64,000 nucleotides of DNA from Porphyrobacter sp. ULC335 (GTDB lineage Bacteria > Pseudomonadota > Alphaproteobacteria > Sphingomonadales > Sphingomonadaceae), in the NCBI RefSeq assembly GCF_025917005.1, contig NZ_CP078091.1, forward strand, positions 1,488,001-1,552,000, read 5' to 3'. Below, one piece after another: positions 17,301 to 25,785 of this stretch. The notes under the pieces are model-generated. The model was not told where the DNA came from. It saw only the letters and a program-made list of their open reading frames with translations, and did no database searches. The first letter of the stretch is position 1; each line of letters begins with the position of its first letter. The translations under genes were made by a program, and so were the position numbers.

Positions 17301-19227
17301 GGCAAACACCGGACTGGTCGTCAATTACAGCGGCGGGGCAAATGTCGCGATGGCCAACGTGCTGAGCGGCGCGGGCGCGCTGGTCAAGGAGGGCAGCGGC
17401 ACGGTGGTGTTGAACACCGCGGGCAACACCTTCTCGGGCGGCACCACGATCAATGCCGGGCGGCTGGGCCTCAACTTCGGTGATGCGCTGGGGACGGGTG
17501 CGGTGGTCATCAATAGCGGGGCCGAGCTCGGGATCGGCGCGATTGCGCTGGCCAACAACGTTTCCGGCGCAGGCCGCATCGTCAAGACCAGCGGCGGCAC
17601 GGCGAGCCTTACCGGCACCAACACCCACACGGGCGGGATCGATATCCAGGGCGGCAGCGTCGCGGTGAGCAGCAATGGCGCGCTGGGCACCGGGGCGATC
17701 ACCATCGCCAGCGGTGCGAGCCTCGATTACACCAACTCTGCTGCTGCCACCTTCAGCAACGGGGTGTCCGGCGCGGGCAGCTTCAACAAGCTGGGGGCGG
17801 GGCAACTGACCTTCGCCAACAACTTCACCCTCGGCGCGCTGAACCTCAACGCCGGGCGCACCCGGATCAACACCATCGCCACCACCAACGCCACCGTCGC
17901 CAGCGGCGCGACGCTGGACGGGACGGGGCGGATCATCGGCAACCTCGTCAACAATGGCACGGTCGCACCCGGCAACAGCATCGGCACGCTGACGGTGCAG
18001 GGCAATTACACCCACAACGCGAATTCGGTTCTTGAGATCGAGTTCGACGCGAACGGGAATATCGACCTGCTCGATGTGACCGGCAATGCCACCCTCAATG
18101 GCGGGACGATCCGCTTTGTCGGGATCGGCGGAGCAGAGGGGCAGGGCGGCACCTTCCTGCGCACCGGCGGCACGCTGACCGGCACCTTCGGCACTGTCGA
18201 GACCGTCGGCGCGTTGCTCCCGCTCTCGGTGTTTTACACGGCGAACACCGCCCAGATGGCACCTTCGGTCCTGACCGCGCGGCCTTCCACCTTCAACGCG
18301 CAGTCGCTGGCTGCGGCCGATACGGCGCTGGGCTTCATTGACTCGATCGGGCTCGCCGATGCGCGCCACGGCACGGGCAACCGCCTGTGGCTCTCGGGCT
18401 TCGGCGCCTGGGGCAGCCGCAGCGCCTCGGGCTCGACGCTGGCCTATGATCACGAGACCCGCGGGATCAGCGGCGGGATCAATTTCGATGTCGGCAGCGC
18501 GGTGACGCTCGGCGCGGCAATCGGCTGGGCCGATGGCGACATCACGCTGGGCAGCAATGGCGGCGGCGGCGAGCAGACCCACACCCTCGGCAGCGTGACA
18601 GCCCGTTATGCGGGCGAGGGCATCACGCTTGGCGCAGGTGCGGTCTACGGCTCGGTCGATCAGAGCACGCTGCGCAATGTCAGCTTCAACGGTTTTTCGG
18701 GTAGCGTCGACGGCGCAACCGAAAGCACGATCTACGGCGGCTTTGCCGAGGTGGGCGTGCCGCTGGGCGCGTCGGGCGGGTGGAGCTTCGGCATCAATGC
18801 GCGCGGCAGCCTGATCACGCAGGAGCAGGACGGCTACACCGAAAGCGGCACCAGCCCGCTGCGCCTGCGGCTTGATGATATGTCGACCACCACGCTCGAA
18901 GGGCAGGCGCGCCTGACCGCCAAGACCCGGCTGTGGGACGCCAATGTCGGGGGCGAGGACACCGGCCCCGCCGGGCTCGACCTGCGGCTTGACCTTGGCG
19001 GGCGCTATCTGGCGCTGCAGGGCGATCGGGAAATCCCGGTGGTCTTCGCGGTCAGCAATGCCGGGATCGTGTTGCAGGGCGACACCCGCGACACCCTTCA
19101 GGGCGTCGGCGGCATCGCGCTCGATTACACCACCCGCAGCGGGGCGACCTTCAGCCTCGGCTATCGCGGCGAGATCGGCAAGACCGATCGCCATGCTGTC
19201 GAAGCGGGCGTGAGCATTGCCTTCTAG
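14335..19227 (+). CDS. large autotransporter with beta-strand repeat passenger
   Basis: 1630 residues. An extended N-terminal signal region of about 36 residues ends at EAQAQ. The passenger (to about residue 1300) consists of many autotransporter-associated beta-strand repeats built around G-T-N-T-Y-T/S-G-G-T, alternating with SGAGxLVKTG-type turns, predicting a right-handed beta helix on the cell surface. A linker with VAPGNSIGTLTVQGNYTHN precedes the C-terminal autotransporter barrel (from about GNRLWLSGFGAWG to the terminal aromatic residue, VSIAF). The passenger is translocated through the barrel and could serve adhesion or biofilm formation; this is inference from the class. GGAGGGGAG precedes the start. 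A 1175-codon frame on the opposite strand is a shadow of this repetitive gene. Confidence 0.94.
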   Translation: MSVTRRRSNRRQLAHAALLGSASFMSLTFATEAQAQCVPNPTQPLNNITTDSSIVFCTGTVNGPTITVNANGTNVEANGTGTNVTGATINVTGDGNVVIVRNNAVLNGSQITMTGTGNTVFYGNGAVSNGSIVNISGAISQLLFGAGSQVTQNPGQTIISAPVGEQNNITLGTGSGLFATGSNGQYLLTGGTGNQNVIILGDFQAATDGFGIALGDGDDTIAIGGSSNITAQGGGAVLFNGGAGNDAFSINFNGIWQHNTVGFEVIDINPNTAITLTGSNADATQVNVQGGSVTVTSGAALGVANSTVDIGQFGNLTLAYTASASFDNTLTGSGGLNVDASGHTITFGGDGSGYTGAVTIGAGTTAALGIANAVGSGVIVNNGTIAWGDFDLANNIGGTGRLIYTGVGTGDLSGANSFSGGIDIRSGSLRVTNVGALGIGAVTSTTGGVILQLDNGVYQALANDLTGALVLAKTSGGVLDLTGTNTYTGGTLIDTGAIRVDSFARLGTGQVIANVGGSLILNYNGAGTLLQTTPFMTGDGRFIKEGTGNVVMNQTSTYTGGTIIREGRISLNNGDALGTGAIQIDSGAELGVGNIILNNNLTGSGLVRKTASNVVELYGDNSGFTGTIQVEDGMLIATDGNALGSGILQIDSGTGVQLTAANNSIVAADLVGSGSFEKFGGGLVRLTGDGSQFTGGIAISGGTFAIEGSQNIGNSSIVFISSGATLLLDTAGNTNLFNAVSGDGNLVKTGTGTVFMTGANTYSGGTDIQQGAIRVTDVSFLGTGAITVQQGAALDLAIAGAQSLSQTIAGAGILRKSDAGDLTLLSNGLTGGVDIVGGRVIVNTAAALGGGSVTTAVDTQLVFDNATTEVSNTLISGAGALTKNGTGLLVMNNANSYTGGTIINAGRIGLNDGMGLGTGDVIVLQGATLGIGGVAVANNISGAGQVIKTATNTAVLTGTNTYSGGTDIQQGRVVVNSPAALGTGGVQMAANTGLVVNYSGGANVAMANVLSGAGALVKEGSGTVVLNTAGNTFSGGTTINAGRLGLNFGDALGTGAVVINSGAELGIGAIALANNVSGAGRIVKTSGGTASLTGTNTHTGGIDIQGGSVAVSSNGALGTGAITIASGASLDYTNSAAATFSNGVSGAGSFNKLGAGQLTFANNFTLGALNLNAGRTRINTIATTNATVASGATLDGTGRIIGNLVNNGTVAPGNSIGTLTVQGNYTHNANSVLEIEFDANGNIDLLDVTGNATLNGGTIRFVGIGGAEGQGGTFLRTGGTLTGTFGTVETVGALLPLSVFYTANTAQMAPSVLTARPSTFNAQSLAAADTALGFIDSIGLADARHGTGNRLWLSGFGAWGSRSASGSTLAYDHETRGISGGINFDVGSAVTLGAAIGWADGDITLGSNGGGGEQTHTLGSVTARYAGEGITLGAGAVYGSVDQSTLRNVSFNGFSGSVDGATESTIYGGFAEVGVPLGASGGWSFGINARGSLITQEQDGYTESGTSPLRLRLDDMSTTTLEGQARLTAKTRLWDANVGGEDTGPAGLDLRLDLGGRYLALQGDREIPVVFAVSNAGIVLQGDTRDTLQGVGGIALDYTTRSGATFSLGYRGEIGKTDRHAVEAGVSIAF

Positions 19228-19296
19228 CGCGAGCCCCCCTCGCGCTGAGGCCGGAGCAGGGACTTGAACCAAACCCGCTCCGGACGAGCGAGGCTG

Positions 19297-20385
19297 ATGA
19301 CAGCGGCGACCCTGTCATTGGCCTCGCTCCTTTGGGTTGCCCCGGCGGCGGGCGCACCCGGGAAGATGCCCGCCTTTCTGCGCCAGCTCGACCGCGCGGT
19401 CCACGCGGGGGACTGGACGCTGCAATGCGATTCGTCGCAGTTCTGCCAGATCATCGGGGTGGTCACGCCGCCGCGCAACCACATCGGGGTGCGCGCGGTG
19501 GTGATGATCGAACGCGGCGTCGCCAAAGACGCCCGCCCGCGCCTGCGCATGGCGTTTCTGGACTCGAGCGGCGCGCTCGCTGTGCCGCCCCCCGAGGAGA
19601 GTTGGCGGCTGGTTCCCAAAGGGCGGCTGCGGCGCGCGGTGGCGCTGCCGCTCGGCTTTTCCGAGGCCCAGGCAGATGGTGCCTATCGCGCATCGCCCGA
19701 AGCGGCTGAGGCGATCGTCGCCGCGCTGCGTCGCTGGCCGGGGGCGGCGGTGCATAATGGCGAGCGGACCATCGCCCGCATGCCGCGCGGCAATCTCGAC
19801 CGGCTGATGCGCCGCATGGACCGGCTGCAACACCCATCCCGGCCGCCCCTGACCGAGGCGGAGCGTTCGCAATGGCTCAAGGAATATCACTACACCGTCC
19901 TGCGCAGCGATGCCGACGAAGAAGCGCCGGTGCCGGACGCGGTGGAAGATGCCTGCTCCGGACGCGCGCTTCCCAACCGGCCTTTCCTCTTCCGGATCGG
20001 CCCGCAACACCGGCTGTGGATTGCCGAATGTCCCGAGGGCAACCGGATATTCCTCCACCCCGATGGCGCGGGGCCAATCCATTTCGAGATGCGTGACAAT
20101 GCCGGTGTGATCCAGCGGCACGATTATGCGGGATTTGGCGGGGATTCGCTGCTGGTGCTCCAGATGCCGCGCGGGGACAGGATAGATTGCGGCCACTGGG
20201 TCAAGTTCGGCTTTTCGGGCGAGGTGTTCCAGATGATCCTCCACCGCCGTTATGACCGTTGCCGCGCTGTACCATATGATTTCTGGCCGAAGGTCTGGCA
20301 CCCCACCACCTGGCGCTACGCCGATGCACCCCCCTCAGATGGAGGGGATGCGCCCCCCACAGCTGAGGGGGTAAGCCCGCCCTGA
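19297..20385 (+). CDS. DUF1176 domain exported protein
   Basis: 362 residues from the ATG at 19297 (MTAATLSLASLLWVAPAAGA, a signal peptide); a TTG at 19264 would add eleven residues. The mature protein matches the DUF1176 arrangement: an N-terminal strand region with cysteines (DWTLQCDSSQFCQII), a helical middle with a string of Arg/Met residues, and a C-terminal half with conserved Cys (VEDACSGRALPNRPFLFRIG, IDCGHWVKFGFSG, YDRCRAVP). The last 20 or so residues are Pro/Gly-rich and are encoded by a palindromic repeat. Function unknown. A second, divergent DUF1176 gene follows after one intervening gene. Confidence 0.72.
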   Translation: MTAATLSLASLLWVAPAAGAPGKMPAFLRQLDRAVHAGDWTLQCDSSQFCQIIGVVTPPRNHIGVRAVVMIERGVAKDARPRLRMAFLDSSGALAVPPPEESWRLVPKGRLRRAVALPLGFSEAQADGAYRASPEAAEAIVAALRRWPGAAVHNGERTIARMPRGNLDRLMRRMDRLQHPSRPPLTEAERSQWLKEYHYTVLRSDADEEAPVPDAVEDACSGRALPNRPFLFRIGPQHRLWIAECPEGNRIFLHPDGAGPIHFEMRDNAGVIQRHDYAGFGGDSLLVLQMPRGDRIDCGHWVKFGFSGEVFQMILHRRYDRCRAVPYDFWPKVWHPTTWRYADAPPSDGGDAPPTAEGVSPP

Positions 20386-20400
20386 GCACTGCGAGGGGGG
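20328..20400. repeat. palindromic GC-rich repeat forming the 3' end of the DUF1176 gene
   Basis: CCCCCTCAG and CTGAGGGGG form long inverted arms around a GGGGATGCGCCCCCC core, and a further GCGAGGGGGG follows. The unit looks like the dispersed intergenic palindromes of Erythrobacter-like genomes. It encodes the terminal Pro-Pro-Ser/Thr-Asp/Ala-Gly-type residues of the preceding protein, suggesting it moved into the gene end and extended it. Confidence 0.5.
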
Positions 20401-20406
20401 GATGCC

Positions 20407-20970
20407 ATGAATGATGCTGCACGGCCGTGGATCGGCCTTGTCTTCAAATGCTGCGCTTTGCTGGCGGCGATCTTCGCCTTCATATTCTTCATGCGCATGC
20501 AGGAGGAACAGTCTCTCACCGATCGTTATCGCAAGGACGGCACGGTCAGCCGCGCGGTGGTGACCGCCAAGGAGAAAGACCGGCTTGTCACCAATCTGCG
20601 CAAGGGGCGAAAACAGACGAAGGATATCCAGGTGCTGAGCGTGAGGTACAACCCCAACTCGGCGCTTGCCTATCGGGATTACACGGGCTCGGGCGTTGTG
20701 CCGTCCGCTCCGCCCCCGACCGGGGACCCTGCGGTGGATTTCCGGTTTGACGAGGTCATATGGGTGACGCCGGATGTCTATGCCCGGACCAAGGTGGGCG
20801 ATAGCTTTCTGGTGGTTGACACGCCTTACAGCAGCGACGGGCCGGAGCTGATCGAGGACATCCGCGATTTCGATCCTGCGATCTTTTACCCGCGCATGGT
20901 GATTGCACTGGTGCTGGCGGCCGTGTTTGCGGTGATCGGCTGGCGCGGGCCGTGGCGCCGCCGTGGGTAA
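20407..20970 (+). CDS. small two-TM membrane protein of unknown function
   Basis: 187 residues. A hydrophobic segment (FKCCALLAAIFAFIFFMR) near the N-terminus and another at the C-terminus (MVIALVLAAVFAVIGW) flank a soluble, probably periplasmic domain with SRAVVTAKEKD and DEVIWVTPDVYARTKVGDSF. The general plan resembles DUF3592-type membrane proteins, in which an extracytoplasmic beta domain lies between two helices, but the match is weak. It lies between two DUF1176 genes and its 3' end overlaps the GTG start of the second by eight bases, so the three probably work in one operon. Confidence 0.68.
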   Translation: MNDAARPWIGLVFKCCALLAAIFAFIFFMRMQEEQSLTDRYRKDGTVSRAVVTAKEKDRLVTNLRKGRKQTKDIQVLSVRYNPNSALAYRDYTGSGVVPSAPPPTGDPAVDFRFDEVIWVTPDVYARTKVGDSFLVVDTPYSSDGPELIEDIRDFDPAIFYPRMVIALVLAAVFAVIGWRGPWRRRG

Positions 20971-22069
20971 GCTATCCCTGCTGGCTGCGGGCATCGCGCT
21001 GCTGATGACCGGCCCGCTACGCGCCGAGGACTCCGAGCCCGGGGAATGGATCGCGCCCGAAGTGGCCGAATTCTCCGACTGGTCGGTCGCGTGCGACAAT
21101 GGCCGCGAATGCACCGCCGTCAGCCTGTCGCGCGACTATCTGGCGCGGATCGCGATGAATGACCCGGGCGATTACGCCTTGCCCAAGCTGTGGTTGAAGC
21201 GCCGCCCCGGTCCCTCGGCACCGCTGCGGGTGTTCATCGACACCACCGTCTGGGGCGAGGCGGGGGGCGGCCCCGGCCCGGCGAGCCTTCATGTCTATTT
21301 CGATTGCGATGGCGATTGCACGGGCCGCGCCTATCGCCTGCTGCCAATCGAGCCGGGGCGTTTCGAACTGGCCCCGCAGGATGTCGCCGCATTCCTCGCC
21401 GAAAGCATCCAGTCCAGCCGCGCCGCCACCCGCTTTGCCGATGGCGAGATGCACGGGACCATCACCACCGCCGGGCTGACCGCCGTGGTGCGCTTCATCG
21501 ACGAGGCGCAAGGCCGGCGCGGAACCGTGACGGCGACCTTTGGCAAGGGCCCGCGCCCGGCGCGCAGCGTCCCGCCCGGCCCGCCGCTCCCGCGCGTGGC
21601 CGTGGTGCGCGGCGAGGAGGTCGATGCAAACGCAACTCTGGCAACCGACACGATGCTGCTTGTCGCCCGTGCGCAACTGTGCCCGCAGGTCAGCCTTGAA
21701 GGCCCCGACCCGTCACGCGCACGCTTTCGGTTGGAAACGGGGCAATATCTCTGGGCGCTGGGCTGCTCCGGCAATCCGCATGCACCGCGCCGCCTATGGC
21801 TGATCGAAACGCCGGGGCAGGGCATCGCGCCCTACCTTGTCCCGCGACCCGAACAGGGCCGCGCGGCCGAATTGCCGATCCTGCCCAATAGCGATTTTGA
21901 TCCGGCGAGCGGGCAGATCACAGCCTATTCGGACGGCAAGTGTGGCTGGCGGCGGCGCTGGGCGTGGACCGGGAAAGAGTTCCAGATGGTCGACGCGGTC
22001 GAAATGCCGTCCTGTTACGGCATCCCGCTGCACCAGTGGTTGCAGACCTATCGGGCGGTGCCGGATTGA
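20963..22069 (+). CDS. second DUF1176 domain exported protein
   Basis: 368 residues from a GTG start that overlaps the preceding gene. Signal peptide MGKLSLLAAGIALLMTGPLRA. The mature protein opens with FSDWSVACDNGRECTAVSL, the typical DUF1176 strand with paired cysteines, contains LHVYFDCDGDCTGRAYRL and LLVARAQLCPQVSLEG, and ends with DGKCGWRRRWAWTGKEFQMV and SCYGIPLHQWLQTYRA. The family is periplasmic and uncharacterised. The two DUF1176 copies here are clearly diverged, not a recent duplication. Confidence 0.78.
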   Translation: MGKLSLLAAGIALLMTGPLRAEDSEPGEWIAPEVAEFSDWSVACDNGRECTAVSLSRDYLARIAMNDPGDYALPKLWLKRRPGPSAPLRVFIDTTVWGEAGGGPGPASLHVYFDCDGDCTGRAYRLLPIEPGRFELAPQDVAAFLAESIQSSRAATRFADGEMHGTITTAGLTAVVRFIDEAQGRRGTVTATFGKGPRPARSVPPGPPLPRVAVVRGEEVDANATLATDTMLLVARAQLCPQVSLEGPDPSRARFRLETGQYLWALGCSGNPHAPRRLWLIETPGQGIAPYLVPRPEQGRAAELPILPNSDFDPASGQITAYSDGKCGWRRRWAWTGKEFQMVDAVEMPSCYGIPLHQWLQTYRAVPD

Positions 22070-22135
22070 CATGCCGCCTCACCGCGGACAGCGTTTCGCC
22101 GGACGGCTGCTGTGGGGCTTTTCAGGAGGGGCTGA

Positions 22136-24052
22136 ATGAACCTGTCGCCAAGGGTGCGCACCTGGCTGCTTGCCGGACTATTCCTGCTTTTCTCGCAGAT
22201 GCTGTTCTGGCCGCTGGTGGATTTTGCCGAGCGGATCACCCGCCCGGCTGAAATCGACCCGCGCGGTGAAATCGTGTTCCAGGCGCTCGACGCCGAGCGC
22301 AAGGTCATCGAACCGGGCAAGAGCTACACTGCCAAACGGCAAAAGCAGCAGGGCTATTATGCCCCGCTGGTGCCGGGCGCGGCCTATGCGCGCTTTATCA
22401 TTCCCTTCGCCGCGACCGACCCTGATGCGCCGCTGGGACTTTACATGTCCCTGCGGGACGATGTCGCCGAGATCCGGCTGAACGGCATGATCGTCCAGCC
22501 CGAGGTGACCGTCTCGCGCCAGCAGGGCAGCGTCAATGTCGGCCCGCATTTCGTGCCGCTGCCGCCTGCCGCGCTGCGGCAAGGGGAAAACAGGCTCGAA
22601 CTCGATGTGCTCAGCACCGGCACGGTGAACGATTTTCCGACATTTGCCATCGGTGATGCCAACGCGCTTTCGCAGGCGCACCGCTGGCGCAACTTCATGC
22701 TGCTGGACCTCCCGCTCGCCGGCATTGCGATCCAGCTGTTCACAGTGTTGCTGTGCGCGGTCGTCGTCTGGCCTCGCGAAGACCGGCCCCGGATCAATGC
22801 GATCATGCTGTTGCTCGGGCTGAGCGCGGCATCGACGGCGGTGCTGTCCTACATCCCGCCGACATGGCCCTTTGCGATCACCATCACGCTTTATGTGTTG
22901 AGCAGCGCCGGGATCGGTTTGGCGGCGATGCACTATGCCCAAAGCGATGGCGCGGTGACGGTGATCCCGGCCCGGGTGCTGCGCTGGGCATGGCTGGCGC
23001 TGCCGTTGCTGGTCGCGCTGCCGATGATCTGGAGCCATTTTGTTCCGGCCAGCGCACCCCTGCTGGTCGCGGGCGTGCTGAAGGCCTCGTTCTGGTTTGT
23101 CAGCGCCGCCTGCGCGCTTGCCTCTGTCCTCCTCGCGCTGGCGGCGGCACGCGGCGGCTGGGCCTTCTGGTTCGAGCGGCTGGTGCTGATCGTCAGCTTC
23201 TCGTTCTTCACGCTCGACCGGCTGGGGAGCATCTTCGAGCTTCATTCGCTGTTCGACCGCTCGCTGCCGCTGACCTTGCCGTGGTCGCCGATTGTCGGGG
23301 TGCCGCTGGGCCTGTCGATGATCCTGTCGCTGGCCCGCCAGGCGAGCGAAGCGCGGCGCACCGTGGTGCAATCCAACGAAATCCTCGCCGCACAGCTGAC
23401 CGAACAGAACGCCAAGCTGGAACGCAGCTATGATGCGCAGAAGCAGATGCTTCAGAGGCAGGTGATGCTGGTCGAGCGTCAGCGGATCGTGCGCGATATG
23501 CATGACGGGATCGGCGGGCAATTGCTCGGACTGATGATGCAGGTGCGCAGCGGCGGGGCCAGCCCGGTCGAAGTCGAACAGGGCCTGCAAGCGAGCATCG
23601 CCGACCTGCGGCTGATCGTGGATTCGATGGATTCGGCGGAAGAAGGCCTTGCCGAAACCCTGCGGTCCTTCGAACACCGGGTGCGAAGCCAGATCGAGGC
23701 GGCGGGCATCGCGCTCGATTTCTTCGCGGATGTGGACGAGGAACTCGACCTCGGCCCGCGACCGACCTTGCAGGTGCTGCGCATCCTTCAGGAGGCGGTG
23801 ACCAACGCCATGCGCCATTCGGGCGCGAAGCGGATCGCGGTGAAGAGCCTTGCGCCTGCGGGCGGGCCGATCCGGATCACCATCAGCGACGACGGCACGG
23901 GCCTGCCCGAAGGCTACCGCCGCGGGCGCGGGCTCACCAGCATGGAGACCCGCGCACGCAATCTCGGCGGGGCGCTCACCATCGAAAGCGGACCGGACGG
24001 CACCCGGCTGGTGCTGGACGTGCCGCTGCCCGAGACCGATCCGGCGGACTGA
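22136..24052 (+). CDS. NarL-partner-type membrane sensor histidine kinase
   Basis: 638 residues with a strong TCAGGAGGGG ribosome site. An N-terminal membrane anchor is followed by a periplasmic jelly-roll-like domain (about residues 35-185, with FIIPFAATDPDAPLGLYMSL and NRLELDVLSTG) similar in plan to 7TMR-DISM extracellular domains, then about seven hydrophobic helices (residues 190-410), a coiled coil (QLTEQNAKLERSYDAQKQML), a HisKA_3 phosphoacceptor region VERQRIVRDMHDGIGGQLL, and an HATPase domain ending in DDGTGLPEGYRRGRGLTSME. HisKA_3 kinases pair with NarL/LuxR regulators; the nearest such regulator is at 13540-14238. The ligand is unknown; membrane-carbohydrate sensing is typical for DISM domains. 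Confidence 0.88.
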   Translation: MNLSPRVRTWLLAGLFLLFSQMLFWPLVDFAERITRPAEIDPRGEIVFQALDAERKVIEPGKSYTAKRQKQQGYYAPLVPGAAYARFIIPFAATDPDAPLGLYMSLRDDVAEIRLNGMIVQPEVTVSRQQGSVNVGPHFVPLPPAALRQGENRLELDVLSTGTVNDFPTFAIGDANALSQAHRWRNFMLLDLPLAGIAIQLFTVLLCAVVVWPREDRPRINAIMLLLGLSAASTAVLSYIPPTWPFAITITLYVLSSAGIGLAAMHYAQSDGAVTVIPARVLRWAWLALPLLVALPMIWSHFVPASAPLLVAGVLKASFWFVSAACALASVLLALAAARGGWAFWFERLVLIVSFSFFTLDRLGSIFELHSLFDRSLPLTLPWSPIVGVPLGLSMILSLARQASEARRTVVQSNEILAAQLTEQNAKLERSYDAQKQMLQRQVMLVERQRIVRDMHDGIGGQLLGLMMQVRSGGASPVEVEQGLQASIADLRLIVDSMDSAEEGLAETLRSFEHRVRSQIEAAGIALDFFADVDEELDLGPRPTLQVLRILQEAVTNAMRHSGAKRIAVKSLAPAGGPIRITISDDGTGLPEGYRRGRGLTSMETRARNLGGALTIESGPDGTRLVLDVPLPETDPAD

Positions 24053-24135
24053 TCCCGATCCCTCCGGTTGGGGGGATTGGCCTTGCAGCCTTCATCGCGC
24101 CACACCCTTTCCGGACTGACCGGAGGGACAACATC

Positions 24136-25083
24136 ATGCGCCGTCTTGCCTCGCTTGCCACGATTGCCCTCACTGCGAGCATCGCCGCGAGCATTCTCGC
24201 CGCCCCCGCCGCGGCGCAAAGAACGTCGCGCGAAGGGCGAGGCTCCGCTGGCGTGGCCGCCGCGCCCGACAGTCCCAACCCGGTCAAGCGCACCTGGGAT
24301 TTCACCAAGCGCTTCGGCATCCCGCGCTTCGACAGCGCCGACTGCGCCAGCGATCCGGCGCGGCTGGCGGAGTTCCTCGATGCCTACAACGCCAATGTCG
24401 ATCGCTTCCTTGCAGGGCCGACCGATCCCAAGAAGCTTGGGCTTGAGCGGCGCAATTATGTGAAGCAGGTGCTTGGCACGGCGCGCGATATCGGTGCCTA
24501 TCTCGGCGCCTTCGAAACCAGCGGACAACGCTCTCCCGACAGTTACGTGCCGCCGGTCGAGGACGATATCTGCCGCGCGCAGGCACAGAAGCACGCGCTG
24601 CTGGCCCTGCGCGCCGGGCTGGCGGCGATAGCGCGGGTCTATCCCGATATGGTCGAGGTCGCCCCGGCGCTGGCCGAGGCGGACGCCGCGCTTGCCCGCG
24701 TCGGTGATGATGCCGCGATCCGCAAACTGGTCACCGCCAACCGCGCCGCCTCGCTCGCCGCGGTACGGATGAAGCCCGCGCTGGCGAAGAACCCTGCGTG
24801 GGAAAATGGCCTGCGCGATGGTTTTTCGCGGTTGGTGCCGGATGAGACGATCCTCAGGCTCCACCTCTACAGTTCCGACTGGTATATCCACCGCAATGAA
24901 TTCACCAGTGTGCCCGAATACCGCCAGATCGGCGCGTGGGTGGCGACGCGGCGCAGCGATGGCACCTGCTGGATCAACGGGATCGACCTGTGGCAGAACT
25001 TTACGGGCACAGGCTTCGATAGCGGCGAGTACAAGCTGGGGCAGGCACCGCAGCAAATCCTGTGCGAGAACCTGCCAAAATGA
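24136..25083 (+). CDS. secreted protein of unknown function
   Basis: 315 residues preceded by CGGAGGGACAAC. Signal peptide MRRLASLATIALTASIAASI with cleavage near AAAQR. The mature protein is mostly helical in its first two thirds (FLDAYNANVDRFLAG, ALLALRAGLAAIARVYPDMV) and ends with an aromatic-rich, beta-like part (LYSSDWYIHRNEFTSVPEY, GTCWINGIDLWQNFTGTG). Three cysteines may pair in the periplasm. It lies 83 bp after the sensor kinase, on the same strand. No family was recognised. Confidence 0.68.
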   Translation: MRRLASLATIALTASIAASILAAPAAAQRTSREGRGSAGVAAAPDSPNPVKRTWDFTKRFGIPRFDSADCASDPARLAEFLDAYNANVDRFLAGPTDPKKLGLERRNYVKQVLGTARDIGAYLGAFETSGQRSPDSYVPPVEDDICRAQAQKHALLALRAGLAAIARVYPDMVEVAPALAEADAALARVGDDAAIRKLVTANRAASLAAVRMKPALAKNPAWENGLRDGFSRLVPDETILRLHLYSSDWYIHRNEFTSVPEYRQIGAWVATRRSDGTCWINGIDLWQNFTGTGFDSGEYKLGQAPQQILCENLPK

Positions 25084-25212
25084 CAGTCTGACCGGGCGGG
25101 ACGCGATGTCCCGGTTCCGCTCAGGTCTGTTCGCGGCGGCGATTTGCGCTTATGGCGCTGGCGTTCGGCCCGCATTCAGGCGCGCGGCTGACAAATACTG
25201 ACCTTCGAACCC

Positions 25213-25746
25213 GTGTCCGGACAGCCCATCACCCCCTCTGCCGCACTCCAGCAGGCCTATCTCGCCAACCGGGAGCGGTTGGTGCGTTTTCTGCGCGCCC
25301 GCGGTGCGGGGGAAGCTGCGGAGGATCTGGCGCAAGACCTGTGGTTGCGGCTCTCCTCCGGGCCCGATCCGGTGGCTGCCGCCGGTCTCGGCTACATGAT
25401 GCGCGCCGCCGACCGGCTGATGATCGACCGCTACCGCGCCGAACGGCAGGGGGCCTTGCGTGACAAGGCCTGGGCCGAGTCGCAGCCCGGCCTCTCCGAC
25501 AATATCGCCCCCGCTCCCGGTGCCGACCGCACTATCGCCGCGCGCCAGCAATTCGCGCTGGTCGATGACGCGCTGGCCGCGGTGGGCGACCGCGCCGCCG
25601 CGATCTTCCGCCGCCACCGCATCGACGGCATGACCCAGCGCGACATTGCGGCCGAATTCGGCATCAGCCTCAGCACGGTGGAGAGCGATCTGAGGCGCGC
25701 CTATGCCGCGATCCTCGAGGTAAGGAGGGCGCTCGATGAGGTTTGA
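25213..25746 (+). CDS. ECF sigma factor, FecI-like
   Basis: 177 residues from a GTG start. Region 2 is seen in AYLANRERLVRFLRARGAGE and AAEDLAQDLWLRL, with DRLMIDRYRAER, and region 4 in RHRIDGMTQRDIAAEFGIS and STVESDLRRAYAAIL. These FecI-type sigma factors are held by a FecR-type anti-sigma and released when a TonB receptor with an N-terminal signalling domain binds its ligand. Exactly such genes follow (FecR at 25786, STN-TBDR at 26734), making a complete cell-surface signalling set. Confidence 0.9.
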   Translation: MSGQPITPSAALQQAYLANRERLVRFLRARGAGEAAEDLAQDLWLRLSSGPDPVAAAGLGYMMRAADRLMIDRYRAERQGALRDKAWAESQPGLSDNIAPAPGADRTIAARQQFALVDDALAAVGDRAAAIFRRHRIDGMTQRDIAAEFGISLSTVESDLRRAYAAILEVRRALDEV

Positions 25747-25785
25747 GGCTTGCGACTCCGTCTTGCTGTCAGGAGAACCCGCGTG

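Noticed and set aside
15700..17700. Possible CRISPR-like or tandem repeat array
   Set aside because: The repetition is in-frame coding for beta-helix repeats of variable length, without uniform spacers.
15745..19272. 1175-codon minus-strand open frame opposite the autotransporter
   Set aside because: A product of repetitive, GC-biased codons in the real gene; translation is Ala/Arg/Asp/Gly-rich without domains.
22178..23818. 546-codon minus-strand frame
   Set aside because: Shadow of the histidine kinase at 22136-24052; rich in Gln, Arg and His without domain structure.
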